Of a stretch of DNA of 64,000 nt, positions 20,110 to 30,232 are shown one piece after another. Under the pieces are notes generated by a model, which made no database searches, was not told the origin of the DNA, and was given only the letters and a program-made list of their open reading frames with translations. How positions within the stretch are numbered: position 1 is the first letter of the stretch; each line of letters begins with the position of its first letter. Origin of the DNA: Mycolicibacterium hassiacum DSM 44199 (GTDB taxonomy: Bacteria; Actinomycetota; Actinomycetes; Mycobacteriales; Mycobacteriaceae); contig NZ_LR026975.1 in NCBI RefSeq assembly GCF_900603025.1, positions 310,001 to 374,000 of the forward strand, given 5' to 3'. Made by a program: the position numbers and the translations under genes.

Positions 20110-20952
20110 CTACCCCTGCAGCCCGAGCGGGCCGGCCAACTCGGCCAGCGTCGGCAGCAGCTTGTCCCAGCCGCCGAGCACCTGGATGGCCACGTGGTCG
20201 GCGCCGGCCTCGAGGTGTTCGTTCAACCGGGCCGCGACGGCCTCCGCGGTGCCGTGCGCGACCACCGCGTCGATGAACTTGTCGCTGCCGGGCTTGGCCA
20301 GGTCCGCGTCGGTGAACCCGAGCCGCTTCCAGTTGTTGAGGTAGTTGCTCAGGTTGAGGTAGAAGTCCACCGCCTCGCGGCCGACCCGGCGGGCCTCCTC
20401 GGCGTCGGTGGACAGCAAGACCTTGTGCTCGGGGGCCAGGAACACCGACGAGCCCACCAGCTCCCGCGCCTGCGCGGTGTGTTGGGGGGTGGTCAGGTAG
20501 GGGTGCGCGCCGGCGCTGCGCTGCGCGGCGAGTTTGAGCACCCGCGGGCCGAGCGCGGCCAGCACCCGCCGGCTGGTCGGCACCTTCGCGGCGTCGAGCG
20601 CGTCGAGGTACTCGACGAGCACCTGGTAGGGATTGCGGTACTCGGCGGTGTGCTCGGGATGGCCGATGCCGATGCCCAGCAGAAACCGGCCCGGGTACGC
20701 CGATTCCACCCGGTGGTACGCCTCGGCGACCTCGTCGGCCGGGGCCGTCCAGACGTTGATGATGCCGGTGGCGACCTGCAGCCGCTCGGTGCGCTCCAGG
20801 ATGGGTTCGACGTAGCGCAGGTCGCCGGCCGGCGATCCGCCGATCCAGACCGCGCCGTACCCGAGTTTCTCGATCTCGACGGCCTGTTCCGGGCGCACTG
20901 TCCCGAACGTCCAGACGCCGTAGCGGCCGAGGTCGGGTTTCAGCTCAGTCAT
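20110..20952 (-). CDS. LLM-class F420-dependent oxidoreductase (Rv3463-like)
   Basis: A 280-residue luciferase-like TIM-barrel protein. It has GYGAVWIGGSP near 32, GIINVWTA near 64, GRFLLGIGIGHP near 90, and AALGPRVLKLAAQRSAGAHPYLTTPQHT (about 130-160), the layout of mycobacterial F420-dependent LLM oxidoreductases. Hydride transfer with F420H2 and an unknown ketone or alcohol is inferred. It lies between rmlB and the two-component pair, matching the position of Rv3463. A close paralogue lies immediately upstream. Confidence 0.88.
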   Translation of the reverse strand: MTELKPDLGRYGVWTFGTVRPEQAVEIEKLGYGAVWIGGSPAGDLRYVEPILERTERLQVATGIINVWTAPADEVAEAYHRVESAYPGRFLLGIGIGHPEHTAEYRNPYQVLVEYLDALDAAKVPTSRRVLAALGPRVLKLAAQRSAGAHPYLTTPQHTAQARELVGSSVFLAPEHKVLLSTDAEEARRVGREAVDFYLNLSNYLNNWKRLGFTDADLAKPGSDKFIDAVVAHGTAEAVAARLNEHLEAGADHVAIQVLGGWDKLLPTLAELAGPLGLQG

Positions 20953-20993
20953 GGCGGTTCCTTCCTGATCGGGCCCTTCGTCTGGCGCCGTGT

Positions 20994-21845
20994 CTACCGC
21001 AGGCCGAGCGGCCCGGCCAGGGTTTCGGCCGCGGCGACCACCTCGTCCGGCTTGGCCAGGATCTGTACCGGCACGTGGTCGGCGCCCGCGTGCAGATGCT
21101 CACCCAGCCGCGCAGCGATGGCGTCGGCGGAACCGTGGGCCACCACCGCGTCGACCAGCCGGTCGCTTCCCGGCTTGGCCACATCCTCGTCGCTGAACCC
21201 GAGCCGTTTCCAGTTGTTGAGGTAATTGCGCAGGTTCAGGTACATGTCGAGGGCCTTGCGGCCGACGCTGCGGGCCCGCTCCGCGTCCTCGGTGAGCACC
21301 ACCTTGTGCTCGGGTGCCAGGAACGCGTCCGGCCCGAGCAGTTCCCGCGCCTGCCTGGTGTGCTCCGGGGTGGTCAGGTAGGGGTGCGCGCCCGCGGCGC
21401 GGTCGGCCGACAGCCGCAGCACCTTCGGGCCCAGCGCGGCGACCACCCGGCGGTTGCGGGGCACCCCGTACTCGTCGAGCTTGTCCAGGTACTCGCGCAA
21501 CGCCTCGAGCGGTGTGCGGTACTGCTGAATCGCCTCGGGGTGACCGACGCCGATGCCCAACAGGAACCGGCCGGGGTAGGCGGCGTCGATGCGGTGGAAC
21601 GACTCGCTGACCGGGCCGGGGTCGGCGGTCCAGATGTTGACGATCCCGGTCGCCACACTCAGGTTCGTGGTGGCCTCCAGCAGCGGCTCCACCCAGGGCA
21701 GCTCGGCGGGCGGGGAGCCGCCCGCCCAGATGGCGCCGTAGCCGAGCTCGTCGATGGCGCGCAGCTGGTCGGGGGAGAGGCGCTGCCACGCCGAGTAGTG
21801 ACCGAACAGACCGTACCTGCCGAGGTTGGGCTTGCTATCCGTCAT
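20994..21845 (-). CDS. LLM-class F420-dependent oxidoreductase, tandem paralogue
   Basis: A 283-residue protein with the same plan as its downstream neighbour: DELGYGAIWAGGSPP, GIVNIWTADPG, GRFLLGIGVGHPEA, ALGPKVLRLSADRAAGAHPYLTTPEHT, and the NLRNYLNNWKRLGFSDED block. ATG 21845 (MTDSKPN) is chosen by similarity of the N-terminus to MTELKPD in the paralogue. The 41-bp gap suggests one transcript. The pair is a tandem duplication; M. tuberculosis, as I recall, has a single gene here. Confidence 0.86.
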   Translation of the reverse strand: MTDSKPNLGRYGLFGHYSAWQRLSPDQLRAIDELGYGAIWAGGSPPAELPWVEPLLEATTNLSVATGIVNIWTADPGPVSESFHRIDAAYPGRFLLGIGVGHPEAIQQYRTPLEALREYLDKLDEYGVPRNRRVVAALGPKVLRLSADRAAGAHPYLTTPEHTRQARELLGPDAFLAPEHKVVLTEDAERARSVGRKALDMYLNLRNYLNNWKRLGFSDEDVAKPGSDRLVDAVVAHGSADAIAARLGEHLHAGADHVPVQILAKPDEVVAAAETLAGPLGLR

Positions 21846-22107
21846 GCTCGGTGCCAACTGTCGGCGACACCCGCCCTATTCCGTTTTGCTCACCCGGATT
21901 TCCGCCGGATCGCCGTGAACCGGGCGGCGGGGAGCGCAGCCAGCCATCCTGGCGGCGAGCAGTCGGGCGGTGTGGACGAGGCCGATGACCGGCGCGGCGG
22001 TTCCACGAGATGGTCAGCTCGCTCGGGGGCAGTCGGTCGGTGACGGGGCCCAGCAGGCCGTCGACGCCCGCAGTCCGTGGCGCGGCTGAGCCGGCCCCGC
22101 ATCAGGG

Positions 22108-23622
22108 TCAGCCGCCGGATCCGGCGGGGGTCTCGTGCACCGGGGCGGGGGCGGTCAGCGGCAGCGTGACGCTGAACCGGGTGTCGCCGGGTTGCGAGCT
22201 CACCGCGATGTTTCCGCCGTGTTTGTCCACGACGATGCGCCGGGCCAGGTCCAGCCCGAGGCCGGTGCCCTCGCCGACCGGTTTGGTGGTGAAGAACGGG
22301 GTGAAGATGCGCTCGAGGTCGTCGGGCGGGATGCCCGGTCCGTCGTCGCAGATGTCGACGCGCACCCCGTCGTCGATGCGGGTGGTGCGGATGGTCAGCG
22401 TGCCCCGCTCACCCATGGCCTGCACCGCGTTGTCGATCAGGTTGGTCCACACCTGGTTGAGATCGCCTGGGTAGCACAGGATCTCGGGCAGGTCCGGATC
22501 GAGTTCCTTGACCAGCCGGATCGGCCCGGACTTGGTGATCCGGTCGCCGAACATCATCAGCGTGCTGTGCAGCAGGTCGTGCACCTGCGCGGACTGGTAG
22601 GGCGCCCGGTCCATCTGCGAGTACTGCCGGGTGTCGGCGAGCAGGCTCGTGATCCGCTTGTTGGCCTCGGCGATCCGGCCCAGCGCCAACTCGGCGTCGA
22701 TGGTGTACTTCAGCCAGCCGATCGCGCTCTGCAGCGACGCCGAGCAGTCGGTGTCGCAGATCGAGGCCGCGACGCGTTCCAGCCAGTCGGTGTCCAGACC
22801 CGCCTCCACGAAGGTGGGGGCGTAGTCCCAGCCGTCGGCGATGCCGTGCGCCTCGAGCCATTCGCCGACCAGCTCCTCCCGGTCGGCGGCCTCGATCGCG
22901 GTCAGCTGCTGGGCGCCGGCCTTGACCGCCTGCTCGGCCACCTCGTCCTGGATCCGCACCAGCACCCGCAGCGCCTCGGGAGTGAACTTGCCCCCGGCGA
23001 GCATCGCCAGTTTGTGGCGGATCTTGCCGACGTTCTCGCGCAGGGCGGCCACGTCGCGGGCGATCGCCGCGGCCGGGTTGTTGAGCTGGTGGGTCAGCCC
23101 GGCGGCGATGGTGCCGAGCGCGCGCAGTTTGTCGTGCTGGTCGACCAGCTGGCGCTGGCGCAGCCCACCGACCATGTGGCCCTCCAGCAGGTGCACCGCC
23201 ATCGGGAACTCGGTGCGCATGAACTCGGCGAACGCCGCGGCATCGAGCACGAAGAACCGCGACGGCCGGGTGACCCGCACCGACGCCTGATAGACCTGCT
23301 CGAGTCCGGGCACGTAGGCCGACCAGGCGCCGCAGTAGACGCCGCGCTGGGAGGTGCGGGTGGTCTGCACCTCCACCCCGGCGGAACGTTTGGTCATCAC
23401 CAGCTCGCCGTCGAGCAGCACGTACAAGCAGGTCGCGGGTTCGCCTTCGACCACGACCGGGCCGGGTTCGAAGGTCGCGATGTGGCCGTTGTCGCAGAGT
23501 TTCTGCAGCTGGGCGTCGGTCAGCTGCTCGAACAGGAACAGGGTGCGCAGCTCGTCGGGCAGGCACGGGTGTTCGGTCCGCCCGGCGTCCGGTGCCGGGT
23601 GGTCGGCGTTGTGGTCTGCCAT
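22108..23622 (-). CDS. sensor histidine kinase with N-terminal cyclic-nucleotide-binding-like domain
   Basis: 504 residues. A cNMP-binding/CRP-type beta-barrel domain (about 25-150, [15 protein letters not shown] to [17 protein letters not shown]) is followed by a kinase core: phospho-acceptor helix [15 protein letters not shown] (His near 178), N-box [11 protein letters not shown]1 DDGPGIP and G2 [14 protein letters not shown]. No transmembrane segment, so it is a cytoplasmic sensor. The phosphate-binding cassette of true cAMP sites is not recognisable, so the ligand is uncertain. ATG 23622 follows AGGGAGG and is 10 bp behind the receiver-TrxR fusion, its likely partner. Confidence 0.88.
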   Translation of the reverse strand: MADHNADHPAPDAGRTEHPCLPDELRTLFLFEQLTDAQLQKLCDNGHIATFEPGPVVVEGEPATCLYVLLDGELVMTKRSAGVEVQTTRTSQRGVYCGAWSAYVPGLEQVYQASVRVTRPSRFFVLDAAAFAEFMRTEFPMAVHLLEGHMVGGLRQRQLVDQHDKLRALGTIAAGLTHQLNNPAAAIARDVAALRENVGKIRHKLAMLAGGKFTPEALRVLVRIQDEVAEQAVKAGAQQLTAIEAADREELVGEWLEAHGIADGWDYAPTFVEAGLDTDWLERVAASICDTDCSASLQSAIGWLKYTIDAELALGRIAEANKRITSLLADTRQYSQMDRAPYQSAQVHDLLHSTLMMFGDRITKSGPIRLVKELDPDLPEILCYPGDLNQVWTNLIDNAVQAMGERGTLTIRTTRIDDGVRVDICDDGPGIPPDDLERIFTPFFTTKPVGEGTGLGLDLARRIVVDKHGGNIAVSSQPGDTRFSVTLPLTAPAPVHETPAGSGG

Positions 23623-23632
23623 GGCGGCCTCC

Positions 23633-25300
23633 CTAAGCCTCGGCCAGATAGCGGTGCACCAACATCACCGTCATCGACCCCTCGCCGACCGCGGCGGCCA
23701 CCCGTTTGGCGGAATTGGCGCGCACGTCTCCTGCAACAAACACCCCCGGCACACTTGTTTCCAGCTGGTGCGGCGGGCGGTCCAGCGTCCAGCCCGCCAC
23801 GTCGCGCAGGTCCGGCCCGGCCAGGATGAACCCGTGGTCGTCGCGGGCGATGCCGGCCTGTTCGACCCAGTCGGTGCGCGGCTCGGCGCCGATGAAGATG
23901 AACATCCGGCCGCAGCGGTGCTCGTCTCGCTCGCCGGTGCGCAGATCCTGCAGGCAGATCCGCTCCAGGTGGCCGTTGCCGCGCACCGCGTGCACCACGG
24001 TGTAGGGCCGTTCGACGATGTTGCCGGTGGCCCGGATCTGCTGGATCAGGTAGTGCGACATGGAGTCCTCCAGCGTGCGCCGGCACACGATGTGCACCTT
24101 CTCGGCGGTCCGCGACAGGTGCATGGCGGCCTGCCCGGCGGAGTTCGCTCCGCCGATGACGAACACCTCCTCGCCGTCGCAGTCGGCGGCCACCGAGGTG
24201 GTCGCCCCGTAGTACACGCCGGCGCCGGTGAGTTCCGAGCAGCCGTCGGCCGGCAGCTCCCGGTAGGCCACGCCCATGGCGAGGATCACCGCGCGGGTGC
24301 CGATCGAGCGGCCGTCGGACAGGTGCACGGTGCGCGCCGCGCCGTCGACGTCGAGCCCGACCACCTCGGCGGCGGTGATGAGCTCGGCGTCGAACTTCTC
24401 GGCCTGACGGCGTGCCCGCTCGGCGAGCTGGCTGCCCGCCACCCCGTCCGGGAAGCCCAGGTAGTTCTCGATGCGGGAGCTCTGCCCGGCCTGCCCGCCG
24501 GTCGCGGTGCGCTCGATGAGCACCGTTTTCAGCCCCTCGGAGGCGCCGTAGACCGCGGCCGCCAGCCCCGCCGGGCCGCCGCCGACGACCACCAGGTCGT
24601 AGAAGTCCTCGGCGGGCGTGGTGGACAACCCCAGGGTGGCGCCCAGTTCGGCGTCGGTGGGGGCCACCAGCGTGGTGCCCTGCTCGGTGATCACCACCGG
24701 CAGCGTCGAGTCGTCGAGCCCCGCCGCCTCCAGCAGCTGCCGGCCCTTCGGCTCGTCGGCACGAAACCAGGTGTAGTACAGCCGATTCCGAGCCAGAAAC
24801 TCGCGCACCTCGGAGGAGCGGGCGTTCCACGGGTGCCCGATGATCTTGGTGTGCGGAATGGCCCGGTCGCCGGTCTGGCGCCAGGCCTCGATCAGCGCGT
24901 CGATGACCGGGTAGAGCTTCTCCTCCGGCGGGTCCCACGGCTTGAGCAGGTAGTGGTCGAGGTCGACGATGTTGATCGCGTCGATCGCGGCGTGGGTGTC
25001 GGCGTAGGCGGTCAGCAGCACCCGGCGGGCCAGCGGGAACAGGTCCATCGCCGCTTCCAGGAATTCGATGCCGGTCATCTGCGGCATCCGGTGGTCGGCG
25101 ATGAACACCGCCACCGTCTCCCCGCGCAGTTTGAGTTCGTTGAGCGCGGCGAGCGCGTCCGGACCGTTCTCGGCCCGCATGATGCGGAAGTCGGCGCCGT
25201 AGCGGCGGCGCAGGTCACGGGCGACGGCCCGGGAGACGGCCGGATCGTCGTCGACGGTGAGGATGACGGGTTTGCGGGGCTGAGGGGAGGGGGCGGCCAT
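23633..25300 (-). CDS. response regulator receiver fused to Grx-like and thioredoxin-reductase-like domains
   Basis: 555 residues in three parts. Residues 10-140 are a receiver domain with acidic pocket Asp17-19, phospho-acceptor Asp69, Thr97 and Lys120. Residues about 145-225 resemble a glutaredoxin/thioredoxin fold, but the usual Cys-x-x-Cys position reads PWNARS. Residues 232-555 are a thioredoxin-reductase-type flavoprotein with FAD motif GGGPAG (240-245), NADPH motif VIGGANSAG and terminal GDV. The active-site CxxC expected between them is replaced by YYGATTSVAADC. Phosphorylation probably controls an FAD/NADPH oxidoreductase that does not use the usual dithiol. It is the first gene of an operon with the histidine kinase. 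Such fusions are known in databases as RR/TrxR fusions; function is unclear. Confidence 0.87.
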   Translation of the reverse strand: MAAPSPQPRKPVILTVDDDPAVSRAVARDLRRRYGADFRIMRAENGPDALAALNELKLRGETVAVFIADHRMPQMTGIEFLEAAMDLFPLARRVLLTAYADTHAAIDAINIVDLDHYLLKPWDPPEEKLYPVIDALIEAWRQTGDRAIPHTKIIGHPWNARSSEVREFLARNRLYYTWFRADEPKGRQLLEAAGLDDSTLPVVITEQGTTLVAPTDAELGATLGLSTTPAEDFYDLVVVGGGPAGLAAAVYGASEGLKTVLIERTATGGQAGQSSRIENYLGFPDGVAGSQLAERARRQAEKFDAELITAAEVVGLDVDGAARTVHLSDGRSIGTRAVILAMGVAYRELPADGCSELTGAGVYYGATTSVAADCDGEEVFVIGGANSAGQAAMHLSRTAEKVHIVCRRTLEDSMSHYLIQQIRATGNIVERPYTVVHAVRGNGHLERICLQDLRTGERDEHRCGRMFIFIGAEPRTDWVEQAGIARDDHGFILAGPDLRDVAGWTLDRPPHQLETSVPGVFVAGDVRANSAKRVAAAVGEGSMTVMLVHRYLAEA

Positions 25301-25611
25301 CGTGCCCAGTATGCGCCGGTCGGGGCGGATTCACCGGCCGAGCGGATGATGATCCCGAACCGGCTGCGCGGGGCCCTGCCGGGTGAGGGCCGCGGGCCGG
25401 GGGCACCGGTGCGGCGGGTCGGCGGCCGCGCGGTGAGCTGGTGCTTCGCGGATTTTGGGGGAGCCCGCCGAAGCGGTATCATGGCCTGTTGGCGCGGCTA
25501 GCGCGCCGGCTCGTGCGTGCCCATTCTCGGAACTATCCGATCATCGGCCACCGTTTTGTAGTCGGCACAAGCTGCGCCGACGGCGCGCCAACTTTAGGGA
25601 CGACGGAGGAT
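25301..25611 (+). promoter_or_regulatory. 311-bp leader/promoter region upstream of infA
   Basis: No gene is supported here. A TATCAT hexamer at 25477-25482 fits the mycobacterial -10 pattern TANNNT, with TTTTGG at 25453-25458 and an 18-bp spacer as a possible -35. That would give an infA 5' leader of about 120 nt. The divergent receiver-TrxR gene starts at 25300, so its promoter must also lie here. GGAGGAT precedes the infA ATG. Confidence 0.35.
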
Positions 25612-25833
25612 ATGGCCAAGAAAGACGGTGCCATCGAGGTCGAGGGCCGGGTGATCGAGCCCCTGCCCAATGCGATGTTCCGCATTGAGCTGGACAACGG
25701 TCACAAGGTCCTGGCCCACATCAGCGGCAAGATGCGGCAGCACTACATCCGCATCCTGCCCGAGGACCGCGTCATCGTGGAGTTGTCCCCGTATGACCTG
25801 TCCCGGGGCCGCATCGTCTATCGGTACAAGTGA
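25612..25833 (+). CDS. infA: translation initiation factor IF-1
   Basis: 73 residues, the standard length, with the single OB-fold sequence [20 protein letters not shown] and [21 protein letters not shown]. It binds the 30S A site during initiation. ATG 25612 follows GGAGGAT. It heads the infA-rpmJ-rpsM-rpsK-rpsD-rpoA-rplQ-truA block, the conserved 3' part of the actinobacterial alpha operon. Confidence 0.99.
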   Translation: MAKKDGAIEVEGRVIEPLPNAMFRIELDNGHKVLAHISGKMRQHYIRILPEDRVIVELSPYDLSRGRIVYRYK

Positions 25834-25897
25834 CCGATACCGCGCGCCTCAACCCCCTGCCAACCATTCGGAACGAAACAGAAGGATCGAAGCAGCC

Positions 25898-26011
25898 GTG
25901 AAGGTGAACCCGAGCGTCAAGCCCATCTGCGACAAGTGCAGGGTGATTCGCCGGCACGGGCGGGTCATGGTGATCTGCTCCGATCCGCGGCACAAGCAGC
26001 GCCAGGGCTAG
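25898..26011 (+). CDS. rpmJ: 50S ribosomal protein L36, zinc-ribbon form
   Basis: 37 residues, GTG start preceded by AGAAGGA. It keeps the zinc ligands CDKC...C...H ([24 protein letters not shown]), so it is the zinc-dependent C+ paralogue. Position between infA and rpsM is universal in actinobacteria. Confidence 0.98.
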
Positions 26012-26099
26012 GCCGATCGTCCGCCGGGCCGCAGCCCGCACCGGACGGCCGAGCAGAGTCGACGCGAACACACAACTGAATGCTGAAATCCCAACGCCA

Positions 26100-26144
26100 C
26101 CGAGCGGATACGCCGCTCGGACACGTCCGGAACGGAGGCCGGAC
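26100..26144 (+). promoter_or_regulatory. two hairpins in the rpsM leader
   Basis: In the 192-bp gap between rpmJ and rpsM, arms CCGAGCG / CGCTCGG (26100-26120, 7-nt loop) are followed by GTCCGG / CCGGAC (26125-26144). They could form an mRNA structure upstream of rpsM, for example for ribosomal-protein feedback or processing. There is no T-run, so this is not a standard terminator. Confidence 0.3.
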
Positions 26145-26203
26145 CCCGCCAGCGGGAACGGGTTGGGACCAGACCTCCGCCAGAGAAGAAGGAACACCGC
26201 CTG

Positions 26204-26578
26204 ATGGCACGACTCGTGGGTGTCGATCTCCCGCGCGACAAGCGCATGGAGATCGCATTGACCTACATCTACGGCATCGGCCGTACCCGCTCGAGGGAGA
26301 TTCTCGAGGCGACCGGGATCTCGAAGGATCTGCGCACGAAGGATCTCACCGACGAGCAGCTCACGCAGCTGCGCGACTACATCGAAGCGAACTACAAGGT
26401 GGAGGGCGACCTGCGCCGTGAGGTGCAGGCCGACATCCGCCGCAAGATCGAGATCGGCTGCTACCAGGGTCTGCGGCATCGTCGCGGGCTGCCGGTGCGC
26501 GGCCAGCGGACCAAGACCAACGCGCGCACCCGCAAGGGCCCCAAGCGCACCATCGCCGGCAAGAAGAAGGCCAGGTAA
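26204..26578 (+). CDS. rpsM: 30S ribosomal protein S13
   Basis: 124 residues, starting [20 protein letters not shown] and ending in the basic [13 protein letters not shown] tail that reaches the P-site region. The helix-two-turn-helix [16 protein letters not shown] is intact. ATG follows AGAAGAAGGAA. Co-transcribed with rpsK 3 bp downstream. Confidence 0.99.
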   Translation: MARLVGVDLPRDKRMEIALTYIYGIGRTRSREILEATGISKDLRTKDLTDEQLTQLRDYIEANYKVEGDLRREVQADIRRKIEIGCYQGLRHRRGLPVRGQRTKTNARTRKGPKRTIAGKKKAR

Positions 26579-26581
26579 GAC

Positions 26582-27001
26582 ATGCCTCCAGCTAAGAAGG
26601 CCGCCCCGTCCACCGCGAAGAAGGGGCAGAAGCCTCGGCGCCGGGAGAAGAAGAACGTCCCGCACGGCGCCGCTCACATCAAGAGCACCTTCAACAACAC
26701 GATCGTGACGATCACCGACCCGCAGGGCAACGTGATCGCGTGGGCGTCCGCCGGACACGTCGGCTTCAAGGGCTCGCGCAAGTCGACCCCGTTCGCCGCG
26801 CAGCTGGCCGCCGAGAACGCTGCCCGCAAGGCGCAGGAGCACGGCATGCGCAAGGTCGACGTGTTCGTCAAGGGCCCGGGCTCGGGCCGTGAGACCGCGA
26901 TCCGGTCGCTGCAGGCCGCCGGGCTCGAGGTCGGCACGATCGCCGATGTCACCCCGCAGCCGCACAACGGCTGCCGTCCACCGAAGCGTCGCCGGGTCTA
27001 G
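26582..27001 (+). CDS. rpsK: 30S ribosomal protein S11
   Basis: 139 residues with the actinobacterial Lys/Ala-rich N-terminal extension ([20 protein letters not shown]) and the conserved core [28 protein letters not shown], and the C-terminal [13 protein letters not shown]. Assembles on the 30S platform. Starts 3 bp after rpsM. Confidence 0.99.
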   Translation: MPPAKKAAPSTAKKGQKPRRREKKNVPHGAAHIKSTFNNTIVTITDPQGNVIAWASAGHVGFKGSRKSTPFAAQLAAENAARKAQEHGMRKVDVFVKGPGSGRETAIRSLQAAGLEVGTIADVTPQPHNGCRPPKRRRV

Positions 27002-27018
27002 GGAGGGAAGAAGAACTC

Positions 27019-27624
27019 ATGGCTCGTTACACCGGACCCGCGACCCGCAAGTCGCGCCGCCTCGGCGTCGACCTGGTCGGCGGGGATCAGTCCTTCGAGA
27101 AGCGTCCGTATCCGCCCGGTCAGCACGGCCGCGCGCGGATCAAGGAGAGCGAATACCGGCTGCAGCTGCAGGAGAAGCAGAAGGCGCGCTTCACCTACGG
27201 CGTGATGGAGAAGCAGTTCCGGCGCTACTACGACGAGGCGGTGCGTCAGCCCGGCAAGACCGGTGACAACCTGCTGCGCATCCTGGAGAGCCGGCTCGAC
27301 AACGTCGTGTACCGCGCCGGTCTGGCCCGCACCCGCCGGATGGCGCGTCAGCTGGTCAGCCACGGCCACTTTTTGGTCAACGGCAAGAAGGTGAACATCC
27401 CGAGCTACCGGGTCGAGCAGTACGACATCATCGACATTCGGGACAAGTCACTGAACATGCTGCCGTTCCAGATCGCCCGGGAGACCATGGGCGACCGGCC
27501 GGTGCCGTCGTGGCTGCAGGTCGTCGGCGAGCGTCCGCGCATCCTGGTGCACCAGCTGCCCACGCGCGACCAGATCGACGTCCCGCTCACCGAGCAGCTG
27601 ATCGTCGAGCTGTACTCGAAGTAA
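27019..27624 (+). CDS. rpsD: 30S ribosomal protein S4
   Basis: 201 residues, starting MARYTGPATRKSRRLGVDL, with the S4 RNA-binding domain (RLDNVVYRAGLARTRRMARQ, VNGKKVNIPSYRV). It nucleates 16S rRNA folding. GGAGGGAAGAAGAACTC precedes the ATG. The N-terminal cysteine zinc motif is absent, as in other actinobacteria. Confidence 0.99.
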   Translation: MARYTGPATRKSRRLGVDLVGGDQSFEKRPYPPGQHGRARIKESEYRLQLQEKQKARFTYGVMEKQFRRYYDEAVRQPGKTGDNLLRILESRLDNVVYRAGLARTRRMARQLVSHGHFLVNGKKVNIPSYRVEQYDIIDIRDKSLNMLPFQIARETMGDRPVPSWLQVVGERPRILVHQLPTRDQIDVPLTEQLIVELYSK

Positions 27625-28755
<1,131 letters not shown>

Positions 28756-28783
28756 TACCACTCGTTTCACATAGGAGTTCGCA

Positions 28784-29335
28784 ATGCCCAAGCCCACCAA
28801 GGGCCCTCGCCTCGGCGGGTCGTCCGCGCACCAGAAGGCGATTCTGGCCAACCTGGCGACGTCGCTGTTCGAGCACGGCCGCATCAAGACGACCGAGCCC
28901 AAGGCGCGGGCGTTGCGGCCCTATGCGGAGAAGCTCATCACGCACGCCAAGAAGGGTGGTCTGCACCACCGGCGTGAGGTGATGAAGAAGATCCGTGACA
29001 AGGATGTGGTGCACATCCTGTTCGACCAGATCGGGCCGTTCTACGCCGACCGCAACGGCGGCTACACCCGGATCATCAAGGTCGAGAACCGCAAGGGCGA
29101 CAACGCCCCGATGGCGGTGATCGAGCTGGTCCGGGAGAAGACCGTCACCGACGAGGCCGAGCGGGCGCGCCGGGCCGCCGCCGCGCAGGCCAAGGCCGCC
29201 GCCAACAAGGCCACCGAGGAGAAGGCCACCGAGGCCGAGGACGAGAAGAAGGCCACCGAGGCCGAGGCCGAGGAGAAAACCGAAGAGGCCAAGGCCGAGG
29301 CGGCCGAGGCCGAGAAGGATGACGACAAGTCCTGA
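28784..29335 (+). CDS. rplQ: 50S ribosomal protein L17
   Basis: 183 residues. The L17 core (about 1-118; [36 protein letters not shown]) is followed by a long Ala/Glu/Lys-rich helical tail (about 125-183), the extended form seen in mycobacteria. TAGGAG precedes the ATG. Its end overlaps the truA start by 17 bases if the first truA ATG is used. Confidence 0.99.
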   Translation: MPKPTKGPRLGGSSAHQKAILANLATSLFEHGRIKTTEPKARALRPYAEKLITHAKKGGLHHRREVMKKIRDKDVVHILFDQIGPFYADRNGGYTRIIKVENRKGDNAPMAVIELVREKTVTDEAERARRAAAAQAKAAANKATEEKATEAEDEKKATEAEAEEKTEEAKAEAAEAEKDDDKS

Positions 29336-30218
29336 CGCCACTGTGAACGTGCCCGCCATCGACACCGGTGGCGGGCACGTTCGTCTTCGGCTCCTGATCG
29401 CTTACGACGGAACCGATTTCGCCGGCTGGGCGACCCAGGCCGGGCAGCGGACCGTCGCGGGCGTACTCGACGACGCGTTGTCGACGATCTTTCGCACCCC
29501 GGTTCAGCTGCGCGCCGCCGGACGCACCGACACCGGGGTGCACGCGACCGGTCAGGTCGCGCATGTCGATGTGCCCGCCGACGCGCTGCACCACGCCTAT
29601 CCGCGCACCCCGCGGCCGGGCGACGGCGAGTTCACACCGCTGGTGCGCCGGCTCGCGCGGTTTCTGCCCGGTGACGTCCGGGTGCTCGATATCGCCCGCG
29701 CCGCACCGGGTTTCGACGCGCGCTTCTCGGCGCTGCGCCGGCACTACGCCTACCGGCTGTCGACCGCACCGTACGGGGTGGAGCCACAGGAGGCGCGGTA
29801 CGTGACCGCCTGGCCGCGGCCGCTGGACGTCGAGGCGATGTCGGCGGGCGCACGGCACCTGATCGGTCTGCACGATTTCGCAGCGTTCTGCCGGCACCGT
29901 GAGGGCGCCACCACCATCCGCGATCTGCAGCGGCTGGACTTCACCCGGGACGGCCACCGGATCACCGCCCATGTCAGCGCCGACGCGTTCTGCTGGCAGA
30001 TGGTGCGGTCGCTGATCGGGGCGCTGCTGGTGGTCGGCGAGCACCGCCGCGAGCCGGGCTGGATCGCCCGGCTGCTGGACAGTGAGCACCGCTCCACCGA
30101 GTTCGCCGCGGCGCCGCCGCAGGGCCTGACCCTGGTCGGGGTCGACTACCCGCCCGACGATCAGCTCGCGGCCCGCAACGAGGTCACCCGCGCGGTGCGG
30201 CAGCGGCCCGGCTGCTGA
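29319..30218 (+). CDS. truA: tRNA pseudouridine(38-40) synthase TruA
   Basis: 299 residues. It forms pseudouridine at tRNA positions 38-40; catalytic Asp is in [17 protein letters not shown], with RHYAYRL and [13 protein letters not shown] conserved. The conserved body starts at [14 protein letters not shown] (about residue 22). ATG 29319 overlaps rplQ by 17 bp; GTG 29343 and GTG 29349 are alternatives. All three lie in or near a strong hairpin (29345-29382). Last gene of the alpha operon; the IS copy begins 19 bp beyond its stop. Confidence 0.95.
   Translation: MTTSPDATVNVPAIDTGGGHVRLRLLIAYDGTDFAGWATQAGQRTVAGVLDDALSTIFRTPVQLRAAGRTDTGVHATGQVAHVDVPADALHHAYPRTPRPGDGEFTPLVRRLARFLPGDVRVLDIARAAPGFDARFSALRRHYAYRLSTAPYGVEPQEARYVTAWPRPLDVEAMSAGARHLIGLHDFAAFCRHREGATTIRDLQRLDFTRDGHRITAHVSADAFCWQMVRSLIGALLVVGEHRREPGWIARLLDSEHRSTEFAAAPPQGLTLVGVDYPPDDQLAARNEVTRAVRQRPGC
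29345..29382 (+). terminator. 13-bp-stem hairpin at the rplQ/truA junction
   Basis: Perfect arms GAACGTGCCCGCC / GGCGGGCACGTTC around a 12-nt loop lie 9 bases after the rplQ stop and inside the start region of truA. A short pyrimidine stretch (GTCTTC) follows. It could act as an intrinsic terminator or attenuator for the ribosomal operon and would mask truA start codons. Confidence 0.55.
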
Positions 30219-30232
30219 CGTCGCACCGGGGG

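Noticed and set aside
21846..22107. A possible small gene in the 262-bp gap before the kinase gene's end
   Set aside because: Short frames exist on both strands but none has a ribosome-binding site or recognisable sequence; treated as non-coding.
23354..25501. A 715-codon plus-strand frame opposite the kinase and receiver-TrxR genes
   Set aside because: Both opposite-strand genes have complete domain motifs; the plus-strand translation is low-complexity with no recognisable domain.
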